Below, in pieces: positions 15,719 through 24,505 of a DNA stretch of 64,000 bases. A program made the position numbers and the translations under genes. Each line of letters begins with the position of its first letter. Positions within the stretch are counted from its first letter, which is position 1. The notes beneath the pieces are model-generated. The model saw only the letters and a list, made by a program, of their open reading frames with translations, was not told the DNA's origin and made no database searches. This DNA is from Alishewanella metallidurans (GTDB taxonomy: Bacteria > Pseudomonadota > Gammaproteobacteria > Enterobacterales > Alteromonadaceae): the NCBI RefSeq assembly GCF_036983985.1, contig NZ_JALAHQ010000004.1, positions 1-64,000 on the forward strand, in the 5' to 3' direction.

Positions 15719-15844
15719 TTAGCGTATAAACGCAGCACGACTAACCGTTAACGCACTAAATGCCAGCCAACGATTACCGGTAGCTAAAGCATCACGTAAG
15801 CCTTTTGGTGCCTCTGTTTCAGTATTTTTTAACACATAAGCCAC
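15719..15844 (-). CDS. Possible 41-residue small protein
   Basis: A minus-strand frame with GTG start and TAA stop in the 236-bp gap between the P450 and adenosine deaminase genes. The peptide includes APKGLRDALATGNRW and LAFSALTVSRAAFIR: mixed amphipathic, no signal peptide, no TM segment. Codon choice resembles the surrounding genes, which is why I list it. No good ribosome binding site is seen, and I recognise no family. It could be a remnant of a longer gene. Confidence 0.3.
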   Translation of the reverse strand: MAYVLKNTETEAPKGLRDALATGNRWLAFSALTVSRAAFIR

Positions 15845-15928
15845 TTACTAGGTGATTATTATTTTTAGCCGACGAAAGCCAGCATATTTGCGATACACTA
15901 TTCACTGCACAACGTTAAAGGAGCGGTT

Positions 15929-17155
15929 ATGCCACGTTATTCTGCTGAATTTATCAAAGACATGCCTAAGTCGGATTTACATCTGCACTTAGATGGCAGT
16001 TTGCGCTTAGAAAGCCTTATTGAAATGGCAAAACGCAGTGGTGTGCAATTACCTGCCGATACTGTCGCCGGTTTAAAAAAATTGGTATTTAAAGATAAAT
16101 ATCAAAACCTTGGCGAATACTTACATTGCTTCCAATATACCTGCGCGGTGCTGCGCGATATGGATAATTTAGAGCGTGCCGCTTACGAACTCGCTATTGA
16201 TAACCAGCTAGAAGGCGTTAACTATATTGAAGTGCGCTTTGCACCACAGCTGCTGATTGACCTTGCCAAGGGTATTAACTTAGACAAGGTAATGCATGCG
16301 GTAAATAATGGCTTAAAACGCGCAATGCAAGAATATAACCAAAGCGCTGACGTTAAAAACGGCCACAAGCCGCCATTTGCTTATGGCATTATTAACTGCG
16401 CTATGCGCATGTTTGGTGATAAAGGCTTTTCACCTTATTACACTAATTTGTTTCAATTAATGCATGACTTTGCGCCTATGGACGTGATTAAGCTAGCGGC
16501 CATGGAATTAGTACGTGCCAGTGTACGCTTACGCGACACTGAGGGTATTCCAATTGTTGGCTTAGACTTAGCTGGGCAAGAATCAGGCTATCCCGCTAGC
16601 AAATTTAAAGAAGTCTATGAATATGCTCATCAACACTTTTTACTAAAAACCCTGCATGCCGGTGAGGCTTACGGTGCAGAAAGCGTATTTGAGGCGCTGA
16701 CCGAATGCTACGCCGATCGCATTGGCCATGGTTATTCTATGTTTATTCCAGAGATGATTACCGAGCCAAGTATTACCGATAAAGCAGCGTATATCCGTAA
16801 CCTAGCGTCCTATCTTGCCGACAAGCGTATCGCGGTTGAGGTGTGCTTAACCAGTAACCTACAAACCAACCCCGCGCTTGACGATATCAAAAAGCATAAA
16901 TTTAAAGATATGCTTGAGCATCGCATTGCCACCGTTATTTGTACCGACAACCGACTAGTCTCGAATACTACAGTTTGCAAAGAATACCAGCTGGCGTTAG
17001 ATAACTTTGATATTCCACTTAAACGCCTAAAAGATATCGTTGCTTACGGTTTTAAAAAAAGCTTTTTCCCTGGCAGCTATGTAGAAAAACGTGAATATGC
17101 TAAACGCTGTTTAGAATATTTTGATCTCGTTGCAAAGCGACACAATCTTACCTAA
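15929..17155 (+). CDS. Adenosine deaminase family protein
   Basis: 408 residues. Zinc-dependent deamination of adenosine or a related purine nucleoside in the cytoplasm. The first metal motif is SDLHLHLDGSL near residue 16, the third His is in TLHAGEAYG near 242, catalytic CYADRIGHGY is near 262, and the last Asp is in VICTDNRLVSNTT near 337, where Asn replaces the second Asp of the classical TDDP as in several bacterial members. The N-terminal insertion and length exceed the E. coli enzyme (333). AAAGGAG lies 9 bp before the start. It stands alone between two divergent-looking gaps. Confidence 0.9.
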   Translation: MPRYSAEFIKDMPKSDLHLHLDGSLRLESLIEMAKRSGVQLPADTVAGLKKLVFKDKYQNLGEYLHCFQYTCAVLRDMDNLERAAYELAIDNQLEGVNYIEVRFAPQLLIDLAKGINLDKVMHAVNNGLKRAMQEYNQSADVKNGHKPPFAYGIINCAMRMFGDKGFSPYYTNLFQLMHDFAPMDVIKLAAMELVRASVRLRDTEGIPIVGLDLAGQESGYPASKFKEVYEYAHQHFLLKTLHAGEAYGAESVFEALTECYADRIGHGYSMFIPEMITEPSITDKAAYIRNLASYLADKRIAVEVCLTSNLQTNPALDDIKKHKFKDMLEHRIATVICTDNRLVSNTTVCKEYQLALDNFDIPLKRLKDIVAYGFKKSFFPGSYVEKREYAKRCLEYFDLVAKRHNLT

Positions 17156-17384
17156 TAAAAACAACAACTTAAACCAAGTGTCGCAAAAAGCATACACTGT
17201 AACCATCTGAAATATATAGCATATATTTACAAGCCAGATTAACTGTCGCAAATCAGCAACAGTTAATCTGCTTATCTTAACCCAGCCTAGCAACAACAAA
17301 ACATAACCCAATGTAATTAAACAACTTAAAAATAAATTTCAGAGTTGGCCTGCGCTTTGCATTAGTAAAGATAAGCGACGTTAC
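17156..17384. other. Intergenic region without a gene
   Basis: AT-rich sequence between adenosine deaminase and the hairpin at 17385. It contains a short repeat-like stretch (TTAACTGTCGCAAATCAGCA and AACAGTTAATCTGC, complementary in part at 17239-17271) and no frame worth calling. Confidence 0.5.
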
Positions 17385-17447
17385 AGGAGAATGTCGCAAG
17401 TGCAAGTCTCAGAGTTTTAAGCTCAGGTGCCTTTGCCACATTCTCCT
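17385..17447 (+). other. Long imperfect hairpin upstream of the small membrane protein
   Basis: AGGAGAATGT (17385-17394) and ACATTCTCCT (17438-17447) are exact complements. Inward, GCAAG pairs with TTTGC after one mismatch and GC pairs with GC after another, leaving a loop of about 25 nt. No T run follows, so it is not a simple terminator. It lies 58 bp before the start codon of the 17506 gene and may be part of that mRNA's leader or an RNA element of its own. Confidence 0.55.
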
Positions 17448-17505
17448 TTGAACTGTCTTAACGCAGCGCATTAAAGTAAGCAGGCTGCACTTACCGGAGG
17501 TTGTT

Positions 17506-17706
17506 ATGGACTTTTTCTTACTGGGTACAATGCTGTTTTTGCTAGCCAACGTTGCTGTTGTAGTTAGCATGTTACGCCGGGTAAACCTGAACAACGATAG
17601 CGTATTAGCTTGGGAGCACGCTCAGTTTGCCGTTACTGCTCAACCAGTAACTATCGAGCTACCAGCACACGCTTATCAAGCCACTTATTTAGCTAAGGCT
17701 GCTTAG
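17506..17706 (+). CDS. Small single-TM protein of unknown function
   Basis: 66 residues: an N-terminal membrane segment (FFLLGTMLFLLANVAVVVSML) followed by a positively charged RRVNLNN stop-transfer and a soluble tail (AFAVTAQPVTIEL-like, ending TYLAKAA). CCGGAGG sits 6 bp before the ATG, a strong ribosome binding site. A good terminator follows at 17753. Together with the structured leader this looks like a real monocistronic gene. Family not recognised. Confidence 0.7.
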   Translation: MDFFLLGTMLFLLANVAVVVSMLRRVNLNNDSVLAWEHAQFAVTAQPVTIELPAHAYQATYLAKAA

Positions 17707-17752
17707 CACTCGTTACATATTCCCGTTAACTCAGCCTTTGTGCTGATTTTAT

Positions 17753-17782
17753 AGGCCAGTACCCCACTGGCCTTTTTTTTTA
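17753..17782 (+). terminator. Intrinsic terminator after the small membrane protein gene
   Basis: AGGCCAGT, loop ACCCC, ACTGGCCT, then a run of eight or nine T. It ends the 17506 transcript about 50 bp before glrK. Confidence 0.9.
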
Positions 17783-17832
17783 ATCAGCGAAATGGGTTAT
17801 GCTTACTGGCCCAGTGTTTACGACAGATATTT

Positions 17833-19251
17833 ATGCGCTTTTCAATACAAACTGCATCTTTGCGTCAATTGGTTTTATTAAGCTTTTTTCTGGCACTGAT
17901 CCCAGTGGCCGTATTAATGTGGCAAAGCCACCGCGCGTTAAACGGTGTCAGCCAAAATGCCGTAACCGAGGCAGAATCGTCTATTGCCGCAGTGCGTCGT
18001 GCAGAAAACATGCAAAATCTCGTGGTCGATATTGAACGTGCAGTGCGCCAGCACGCCGTGGTCAAAACTGATGCGCTGGCCCGAGTAGCGCGTTCGCATC
18101 TAAATAACTACCAAGCCTTACTACAGCAGGTATGTGACAACGTCGGCCAACCACAATTATGCCAACAGCAGCAATATCAATTAAGTATTTTACTCGACAC
18201 CTTTAGTGCGCTTAACAGCAAAGAACTCGAGCCGATAATGCAGCAGTTTCGTTTACAGCAGCAGCAATTAACCCAGCAAATTTGGTTAAGGCTAGAACAA
18301 AATTTACAGCATCAGCAGCAGTTTGTGGTTGAAAGCCAGCAGCTATTAGCTTGGCAAACGGTTGTGTTAGTGGTTTTAACTTTGCTATTAGTATTGTGGG
18401 CATCGGGCCGCATTACCGCACCAGTGCGCAAACTTGATAAAATGATCCGGGCTATAGGTCAGCAGCATCAGTTTCCTGATGAAAAGCTTACTGGCCCACG
18501 CGAGCTTACAGAACTTGGTGAACAATTACGCTGGCTTAGCTCGCGCTTACAGCAATTAGAGGCCCTAAGGCTTATTTTGCTGCGCCATGCTTCGCATGAA
18601 TTAAAAACACCGTTATCCAGCATTCGTGAAGGTTGTTCGCTATTAAGCGAGCAGTTAGTTGGCCCGCTTAATGCGCAGCAGCTCGAAGTGGTCGGTTTAT
18701 TAAATGGCAGTGCCGATCGCCTAAGCGTGCTAACCGAGCAGTTACTCGATTACAACCGACTGTTACAGCAAGCTAAGCCTGAGCCTGACTGGCATTCGCC
18801 ACAGCAAATGTTAAGCGATTGCTTTAACGACCACGCCCTGTCGTTACAGCAACGTGGTCAGGCTATTGAGCTAAATTGCCCACTAAGCACAATTTACACC
18901 GACGCGACGCTATTCCGGCGTATACTAGATAACCTGATAAACAATGCCCAAGCCTACGGTAGCCAAGGCAGCCCGGTATGGGTTAAGTTGTATCAGCAAG
19001 AACACCAATTAATTTTGGATGTTGCCAATAATGGTAACCCGATACCTACCGCGTTGCGGGAAAAGCTATTTGAGCCATTTCAACGTGGCACCACACCTAG
19101 GTTTGACGCAGTGCAAGGCTCAGGCTTAGGTTTATCTATTGTCGCCGACTGCGCCCGCTTACTAGGTGGCCATGCCGACATTGTTGATGTAATTTATGCC
19201 GACGTTTGTATTCGGGTAAAATTACCGCTGTTAGAGGAAAAATCAGCATGA
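17833..19251 (+). CDS. glrK: Sensor histidine kinase GlrK/QseE-like
   Basis: 472 residues. TM1 is near residues 13-29 and a periplasmic, Gln-rich helical region runs to about 175. TM2 (VVLVVLTLLLVLWASGR) comes next, then HAMP with APVRKLDKMIRAIG. The HisKA domain has the phospho-acceptor in RHASHELKTPLSSI near 255, and the HATPase domain has DNLINNAQAYG (N box), DVANNGNPI and GSGLGLSIV (G box). The kinase would phosphorylate the sigma54 activator encoded two genes downstream. Orthologous E. coli GlrK/QseE controls envelope and GlmY/GlmZ functions. The stop overlaps the next start (ATGA). Confidence 0.9.
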   Translation: MRFSIQTASLRQLVLLSFFLALIPVAVLMWQSHRALNGVSQNAVTEAESSIAAVRRAENMQNLVVDIERAVRQHAVVKTDALARVARSHLNNYQALLQQVCDNVGQPQLCQQQQYQLSILLDTFSALNSKELEPIMQQFRLQQQQLTQQIWLRLEQNLQHQQQFVVESQQLLAWQTVVLVVLTLLLVLWASGRITAPVRKLDKMIRAIGQQHQFPDEKLTGPRELTELGEQLRWLSSRLQQLEALRLILLRHASHELKTPLSSIREGCSLLSEQLVGPLNAQQLEVVGLLNGSADRLSVLTEQLLDYNRLLQQAKPEPDWHSPQQMLSDCFNDHALSLQQRGQAIELNCPLSTIYTDATLFRRILDNLINNAQAYGSQGSPVWVKLYQQEHQLILDVANNGNPIPTALREKLFEPFQRGTTPRFDAVQGSGLGLSIVADCARLLGGHADIVDVIYADVCIRVKLPLLEEKSA

Positions 19252-19850
19252 AAACCGGACTCATCATCCTGTTCAGCCTAACGTTAGCCGGCTGTCAGCT
19301 AACCCCACCCTTGGCACCTGAAACAGCACCGCAAGCTCTGCCACAAATAGAGCCAACAGCGAGCCATTCGCCAGCACTCGAACCCGTTAATACGCCGCTT
19401 AGCTTGCACGACGACGCTTTGACACTACAAGCTTGGATTAGCTACCGCGCCAGCATACTAAACCAAATGGACGAAGAGCGAGAACTGCTGGCAAATGACA
19501 GCGTGCAAGACGACGTATGGCAGTTAAAGCGCACTATATTGCAACTACACCCTGATACGCCCTACTTAACTCGGTTACGCATACAAATGCAATTGGCCGA
19601 ACAACTAGCCGCCTTGCCTGCACCTTTAGCCGCATTACTAAGCTGGGATCTGGCTTTTAACCAAAAGTTGCTAGAAGCAGAGTCTGCCGTTAGTGCTCTT
19701 ACTCGGCTAAATGCGCAGCAGCACGACAATATTGAACGCTTACAAAAAACCAATAAAGAGCTACAAAAGAAAATAGATGCGCTAACGCAAATTGAAGCCC
19801 AGCTAAACCAGTCAACCAAACTGCAAGAGGACCATAATGGCCAGCCCTAA
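19248..19850 (+). CDS. qseG: QseG-like outer membrane lipoprotein
   Basis: 200 residues from ATG 19248, which overlaps the kinase stop and directly begins a lipoprotein signal (MKTGLIILFSLTLAGCQL, lipobox LAGC). The middle holds WISYRASILNQMDEERELL and a C-terminal coiled coil (LQKTNKELQKKIDALTQIEA). In enterobacteria QseG (YfhG) lies between the same two genes and modulates the kinase. Position and type support the call; sequence identity to QseG cannot be measured here. Confidence 0.75.
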   Translation: MKTGLIILFSLTLAGCQLTPPLAPETAPQALPQIEPTASHSPALEPVNTPLSLHDDALTLQAWISYRASILNQMDEERELLANDSVQDDVWQLKRTILQLHPDTPYLTRLRIQMQLAEQLAALPAPLAALLSWDLAFNQKLLEAESAVSALTRLNAQQHDNIERLQKTNKELQKKIDALTQIEAQLNQSTKLQEDHNGQP

Positions 19851-21186
19851 GCCCCGCTTATTGCTTGTAGACGACGACCCCAGTTTACTGCGGTTGTTAA
19901 CACTGCGCCTAGAAGGTGAAGGTTATCAGGTAATTAGCGCCGACAGTGCTGAAGCGGCCTTGCCGCTGCTGACTAAGCACAGTGTAGATGTGGTGCTAAG
20001 CGACTTACGCATGCCTGGGTTAGATGGCATGAGCCTATTTGATGAAATTGCCAAGCGTTATCCCGGTTTACCTGTGGTATTAATGACGGCACACGGCTCG
20101 ATACCCGAGGCTGTTGCCGCAACCCAACGCGGCGTATTTGGCTTCTTAACTAAGCCCCTTAATACCGCAGAGCTGCGCGACATTTTGCAAAATGCGGTGC
20201 ACTTATCGGTGCCAGAACAAGCCGAGTGGCGTGCAGAAATTATTACGCGCTCGCGCTTAATGGAAGAGGTATTAGAGCAAAGCTACCGCGTAGCTCAACG
20301 CGACGTTAGCATATTGATCACCGGTGCCAGCGGTACCGGTAAAGAATTGCTCGCTAAGGCCATTCATAAAGCTAGCCCGCGTGCGGCTAATGCTTTTGTT
20401 GCGATAAATTGCGGCGCCTTACCAGAGCATTTACTCGAGTCTGAACTGTTTGGTCATACCAAGGGCGCTTTTACCGGTGCCGTTACCGAGCATGGCGGGT
20501 TATTTCGTGAAGCCGATGGCGGCACACTGTTTTTAGATGAAATTGGCGACATGCCGGTATCATTACAAGTTAAATTATTACGCGCCTTGCAAGAGCGACA
20601 AATTCGGCCGGTTGGCAGCGCAAAAACCATTCCTATTAACGTGCGTGTGCTGTCGGCCACCCACCGCGATTTACAACAAGCTATGCAAGATGGCAGCTTT
20701 CGTGAAGACTTATACTACCGCTTAAATGTGGTTAATTTACAGCTACCGTCATTAGAAAAACGACCAGAAGACATTCCACTGCTGGCGCGCCATGTATTAC
20801 AACAAAGCGTACGCCGGCATAAGGTCGATGTTACCCGTTTTTCCGACGATGCCATGCAATTGCTTGCCACTGCAAAATGGCCAGGTAATGTGCGCCAACT
20901 GGTCAACGTCGTCGAACAATGTGTGGCCTTAACCCATAGCCCCGTTATTGCAGCGGCGCAGGTAGAACAAGCGTTATCGCAAAACAGTAGCTTTTGGCCT
21001 ACGCTAACCGAAGCGCGTGACCAATTTGAACGCCAATATCTAGTTCGGGTTTTGCAGATGACCGAAGGTAACGTAACCCGCGCCGCAGAGCTGGCTGGGC
21101 GTAACCGTACCGATTTTTATAAGTTATTGAAAAAACACGAGCTTAGCGCCGCGCAAATAACTGAACAAAACGATGAAGCTGAGTAA
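19837..21186 (+). CDS. glrR: Sigma54-dependent response regulator GlrR/QseF-like
   Basis: 449 residues, NtrC type. The receiver has acidic LLVDDDPS and the phospho-Asp in VVLSDLRMPGLDGM near residue 56. The AAA+ domain shows GASGTGKELLAKAIHK (Walker A) near 164, ESELFGHTKGAFTGA (the GAFTGA sigma54 contact) and ADGGTLFLDEIGDMP (Walker B). A C-terminal Fis-type HTH ends VTRAAELAGRNRTDFYKLLK. It overlaps qseG by 14 bp. The N of GRNRTDFYKLL is typical of the GlrR group. Confidence 0.92.
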   Translation: MASPKPRLLLVDDDPSLLRLLTLRLEGEGYQVISADSAEAALPLLTKHSVDVVLSDLRMPGLDGMSLFDEIAKRYPGLPVVLMTAHGSIPEAVAATQRGVFGFLTKPLNTAELRDILQNAVHLSVPEQAEWRAEIITRSRLMEEVLEQSYRVAQRDVSILITGASGTGKELLAKAIHKASPRAANAFVAINCGALPEHLLESELFGHTKGAFTGAVTEHGGLFREADGGTLFLDEIGDMPVSLQVKLLRALQERQIRPVGSAKTIPINVRVLSATHRDLQQAMQDGSFREDLYYRLNVVNLQLPSLEKRPEDIPLLARHVLQQSVRRHKVDVTRFSDDAMQLLATAKWPGNVRQLVNVVEQCVALTHSPVIAAAQVEQALSQNSSFWPTLTEARDQFERQYLVRVLQMTEGNVTRAAELAGRNRTDFYKLLKKHELSAAQITEQNDEAE

Positions 21187-21191
21187 TATTG

Positions 21192-21548
21192 ATGACTGCT
21201 ATTACCCCATCTGACGCACATCTAATTGATGACGAACACAACCCAGAGCTAATAAAAGCGAAAATTATTAGCGAAACCGCACGCATTAACTGGCGAGAAC
21301 TGCAAAAGTTTTATGCTGCAGGTTCGGTTATTACCGTAGCGCCAAACTTAGATTTAGTTGAAGTGGCTTTTGCCTTTAACCGTGATGATAAAAATGCCGT
21401 GGCGAATTGGTTAGCAAGCGGTTTAGTGGCTCGCACTTCAGAGCAACAAGCCAATATGTGGTATCAACAACAAACCGAGCTATGGGCTGCTGTGGTATCA
21501 CCGTGGATATTAGTGCAAGATAAGCCGTTAGCTAACACCTTAAATTAA
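21192..21548 (+). CDS. DUF2288 family protein
   Basis: 118 residues from ATG 21192 (a TTG just before it gives the same frame). The core KAKIISETARINWRELQKFY, then AAGSVITVAPNLDLVEVAFAF and a C-terminal WYQQQTELWAAVVSPWILVQ are the hallmarks of the small soluble DUF2288 family, whose role is unknown. It follows glrR by 5 bp and may be at the end of the glr operon. Confidence 0.8.
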   Translation: MTAITPSDAHLIDDEHNPELIKAKIISETARINWRELQKFYAAGSVITVAPNLDLVEVAFAFNRDDKNAVANWLASGLVARTSEQQANMWYQQQTELWAAVVSPWILVQDKPLANTLN

Positions 21549-21572
21549 CGCCTAGCAGAGCAGTATAACAAC

Positions 21573-22124
21573 ATGAGCGATATCTATAAAAAAAGCAGTA
21601 GTTCGCGGGTTACCTTGTCGCAGTTAATGCTGCCATCACACTCTAATTTTAGCGGTAAAATTCATGGTGGCTATTTGCTGTCGCTAATGGACCAAATTGC
21701 CTTTGCTTGTGGCTCTAAATACAGTGGTAAATACTGTGTTACTGCCTCAGTTGATCGGGTAGATTTTCTTAACCCCATTGAAGTGGGTGAACTGGTCACG
21801 CTAAAAGCCATGGTTATTTTTGTCGGTAATAGCTCTATGGTGGTGGGTATTCGCGTAGAAGCGCAAAATATTCAAACCGGCAAGGTAAAGCATTGTAACT
21901 CCTCATATTTCACCATGATCGCCAAAGACGAACAGGGCAACAATGCGCGAGTGCCCCGGCTAATTTTAAACAGCAAAGAAGAAGTGCTGCGCTTTGTAAA
22001 AACCACGCAGCGTTTAAAACTACGTCAAAGCTATGCTGAACTTTGCACCGATTTTGATGGCGACATGCAACAAGCCATAGACAAAATTACCCAAGATTTT
22101 GGCGCTCAGGTGCAGCTGCCTTAA
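21573..22124 (+). CDS. Acyl-CoA thioesterase, hotdog fold
   Basis: 183 residues. The single hotdog domain carries LPSHSNFSGKIHGGYLLSLMDQIAFACGSKY, where the HGG and acidic Asp are the typical hotdog active-site elements of the YciA/acyl-CoA hydrolase group, followed by VDRVDFLNPIEVGELV. It would hydrolyse fatty acyl-CoA in the cytoplasm. About 40 extra residues form a helical C-terminal tail. It is 24 bp after DUF2288 and followed by a terminator. Confidence 0.88.
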   Translation: MSDIYKKSSSSRVTLSQLMLPSHSNFSGKIHGGYLLSLMDQIAFACGSKYSGKYCVTASVDRVDFLNPIEVGELVTLKAMVIFVGNSSMVVGIRVEAQNIQTGKVKHCNSSYFTMIAKDEQGNNARVPRLILNSKEEVLRFVKTTQRLKLRQSYAELCTDFDGDMQQAIDKITQDFGAQVQLP

Positions 22125-22151
22125 TAGCTACCCGCAAAATTAACCCTAAAC

Positions 22152-22184
22152 CAGCACGGGGCGGCCACTATCCGTGCTGTTTTG
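22152..22184 (+). terminator. Intrinsic terminator after the thioesterase gene
   Basis: CAGCACGG (22152-22159) and CCGTGCTG (22172-22179), a 12-nt loop, then TTTT. It separates this rightward gene from the convergent gamma-glutamyltransferase gene. Confidence 0.75.
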
Positions 22185-22195
22185 CCTACTTACTG

Positions 22196-23920
22196 TTAGT
22201 AACCGGCTGCTTGACCATCTTTACGTGATTCTGATGCACCTAGCCATACGCCATTTTTATGATCGCGCATAATGGCCTGATAACCACCATAACCGCCTAA
22301 ACCGTAGCGAACATCATGGCCTTTTTGCATTAGGCCGCGCACTGTTTCATAGGGCACACCGCGCTCCACTTCAATATAACCGCCATTGTCTAAGTACATA
22401 TCGGCGTTATCGGTTGGCTCGGTATTACCCAAATGTTGCCAACGTGCAGCGTCTCCGGCCTCTTGTAAGTTCATGCCATAATCGGCCATATTCACTACAA
22501 TTTGTACGTGCCCTTGCGGCTGCATTGCGCCACCCATTACGCCAAAGCTGATAAGGGGTTTGTTATCTTTAGTCACAAAGGCCGGAATAATAGTTTGAAA
22601 TGGCCGCTTACCCGGTTGGTATACGTTGGCGTGCTTTTTATCCATCGAGAACATTTCACCGCGGTCTTGAAAGACAAAACCTAAGCCCGGTACTACTACA
22701 CCTGAACCCATACCACGGTAGTTACTTTGAATGAGCGACACCATATTGCCGTGTTTATCGGCGGTGGTCATATAAATAGTATCACCTTGATACAACGCAG
22801 GGTTACCGGCGTCTACTCGTTTTGCGGCTTTGTCGCCAATTAATTTTGCGCGTTCGCGGCCATATTCTGCCGAAATAAGCCCAGCTACTGGCACTTTGTT
22901 AAAGTCTTGATCGGCATAAAACTTGGCGCGGTCTTCAAACGCCAGTTTTTTTGCTTCAACTAATAAATGTAAACTTTCTACGGTATTAAAGCCTGCCGCC
23001 TTTAAATCAAAATTCTTTAATATTTGTAGCATTTGCAGCGCAGCAATGCCTTGGCCATTAGGCGGCAATTCCCATAACGTATAACCTTTGTAGTCAACAC
23101 CCACGGGCTCTACCCAATCGGAGTGGTGGTTAGCAAAATCGGCAAAGCGTAAATAACCGCCGTTAGCGCGCATAAAGCGGTCTATTTCTACCGCAATATC
23201 GCCTTTGTAAAACGCATCACGGCCATCTTTAGCTAGTTTTTTTAACGTACTGGCTAGCGCAGGGTTTTTAAACATTTCGCCTTTGGCCGGCGCTTTGCCA
23301 TTAATAGTAAAGGTGCCGCTAAAATCGCCCGGTTGCTTGCTTAGTACTGGCACGCTGCGATCCCAGTAATAGGCAATTAGCTCACTTACCGGAAAGCCTT
23401 GTTCCGCATAGCTAATAGCCGGTTGTAAAATATCGCTCATTGGCAGGCTGCCAAACTTTTTATGCAGCGCAAACCAACCATCTACCGCACCCGGCACACT
23501 AATAGGTAACATACCATGTGGCGGCAAGCTGGTGCGGTTTAGGGTTTTAAGCTCATGTGCCAGCATGTCGTAACTTAAACTAAGTGGCGAGCGGCCAGAC
23601 GCATTTAAGCCGTGTAATTTTTGCGTTTTAGCATCCCAAACAATGGCGTATAAGTCGCCACCAATGCCGTTACCTGTGGGTTCCATTAAGCCTAATGCCG
23701 CGTTGGCAGCGATAGCGGCATCAATAGCATTACCGCCACGTTTCATTACGTCTAAGGCAATTTGTGTCGCAAGTGGCTGGCTGGTTGCCGCCATGGCAGT
23801 AGGGGCGATAACTTCAGAGCGGCTAGCAAAATCAGCACCGGTTATTCGGTCATAACTGTGCGCTTGGCCAGCGACGGCCAAGCCAACACTGGCAGCAACA
23901 GCAACAATAAGGCTTTTCAT
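22196..23920 (-). CDS. ggt: Gamma-glutamyltransferase
   Basis: 574 residues with a signal peptide (MKSLIVAVAASVGLAVAGQA), so periplasmic. The Ntn-hydrolase proenzyme cleaves itself before a Thr; the stretch GDTIYMTTADKHGNMVSLIQ near 380-400 holds that Thr and the conserved D-x-x-GN. MKRGGNAIDAAIAANAALGL near 60 and GNGIGGDLYAIVW near 85 are family signatures, and GVMGGAMQPQGHVQ near 464 is the late motif. It releases glutamate from glutathione and gamma-glutamyl peptides. Stand-alone gene. Confidence 0.95.
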   Translation of the reverse strand: MKSLIVAVAASVGLAVAGQAHSYDRITGADFASRSEVIAPTAMAATSQPLATQIALDVMKRGGNAIDAAIAANAALGLMEPTGNGIGGDLYAIVWDAKTQKLHGLNASGRSPLSLSYDMLAHELKTLNRTSLPPHGMLPISVPGAVDGWFALHKKFGSLPMSDILQPAISYAEQGFPVSELIAYYWDRSVPVLSKQPGDFSGTFTINGKAPAKGEMFKNPALASTLKKLAKDGRDAFYKGDIAVEIDRFMRANGGYLRFADFANHHSDWVEPVGVDYKGYTLWELPPNGQGIAALQMLQILKNFDLKAAGFNTVESLHLLVEAKKLAFEDRAKFYADQDFNKVPVAGLISAEYGRERAKLIGDKAAKRVDAGNPALYQGDTIYMTTADKHGNMVSLIQSNYRGMGSGVVVPGLGFVFQDRGEMFSMDKKHANVYQPGKRPFQTIIPAFVTKDNKPLISFGVMGGAMQPQGHVQIVVNMADYGMNLQEAGDAARWQHLGNTEPTDNADMYLDNGGYIEVERGVPYETVRGLMQKGHDVRYGLGGYGGYQAIMRDHKNGVWLGASESRKDGQAAGY

Positions 23921-24014
23921 AGCAGGGTTCCTAGCATGAGTGTGTTAATGACACTACGTGGCAAGTGGCAAAGCCGCCATCACTTTACGACCAAATAATG
24001 GCTAATTGCGGTAG

Positions 24015-24410
24015 TTATACCGACAGTAAATGCTGATTAAGTAAACGTTTTTGCTCAACTGAGAGCGGTTTTGCTGTATTGGCAACATAATCGAACTGCA
24101 CCATCACTGCTGTACCCGATACGGTTTTTACACCGTCTTGCCAGGCTTCTTGGTACACATCGAACGAACTACCGCCAATACGGCTAATATAAGTACGTAC
24201 TTCAACTTCCTCGCCGTATTGGGTTTGGGCGTGATAATCAAGCTTAATACTGGCAATAATAAGCGGCCATTGCTGCAGGTTTAGCTCTGGCGTAAAAATT
24301 TTAAATACGCCTTGGCGCGCACCTTCAAACCACACGGCAAATACCGTGTTATTAATATGGCCCAAGGCATCGGTATCAGAAAAACGTGGCTGTAGTACTT
24401 CACTAAACAT
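24015..24410 (-). CDS. 4HBT/YbgC-type thioesterase
   Basis: 131 residues, a single hotdog domain: VLQPRFSDTDALGHINNTVFAVWFEGAR carries the Asp-x-x-Gly-His-x-Asn catalytic signature of 4-hydroxybenzoyl-CoA thioesterase relatives. AGGACG lies 6 bp before the start. Substrate not predictable. Distinct from the YciA-like enzyme at 21573. Confidence 0.88.
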   Translation of the reverse strand: MFSEVLQPRFSDTDALGHINNTVFAVWFEGARQGVFKIFTPELNLQQWPLIIASIKLDYHAQTQYGEEVEVRTYISRIGGSSFDVYQEAWQDGVKTVSGTAVMVQFDYVANTAKPLSVEQKRLLNQHLLSV

Positions 24411-24505
24411 AATATCGTCCTATAAATCGCTAGATATAAATTCGACGATTATCATGCGCCAGCATTAAACTCGATACAAGTAACGCGGTTAGACAAATAA
24501 TATTG

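Noticed and set aside
17391..17420. Nine-codon frame MSQVQVSEF in the hairpin
   Set aside because: AGGAG touches the ATG with only a one-base gap, too close for initiation, and the arm pairing would hide it.
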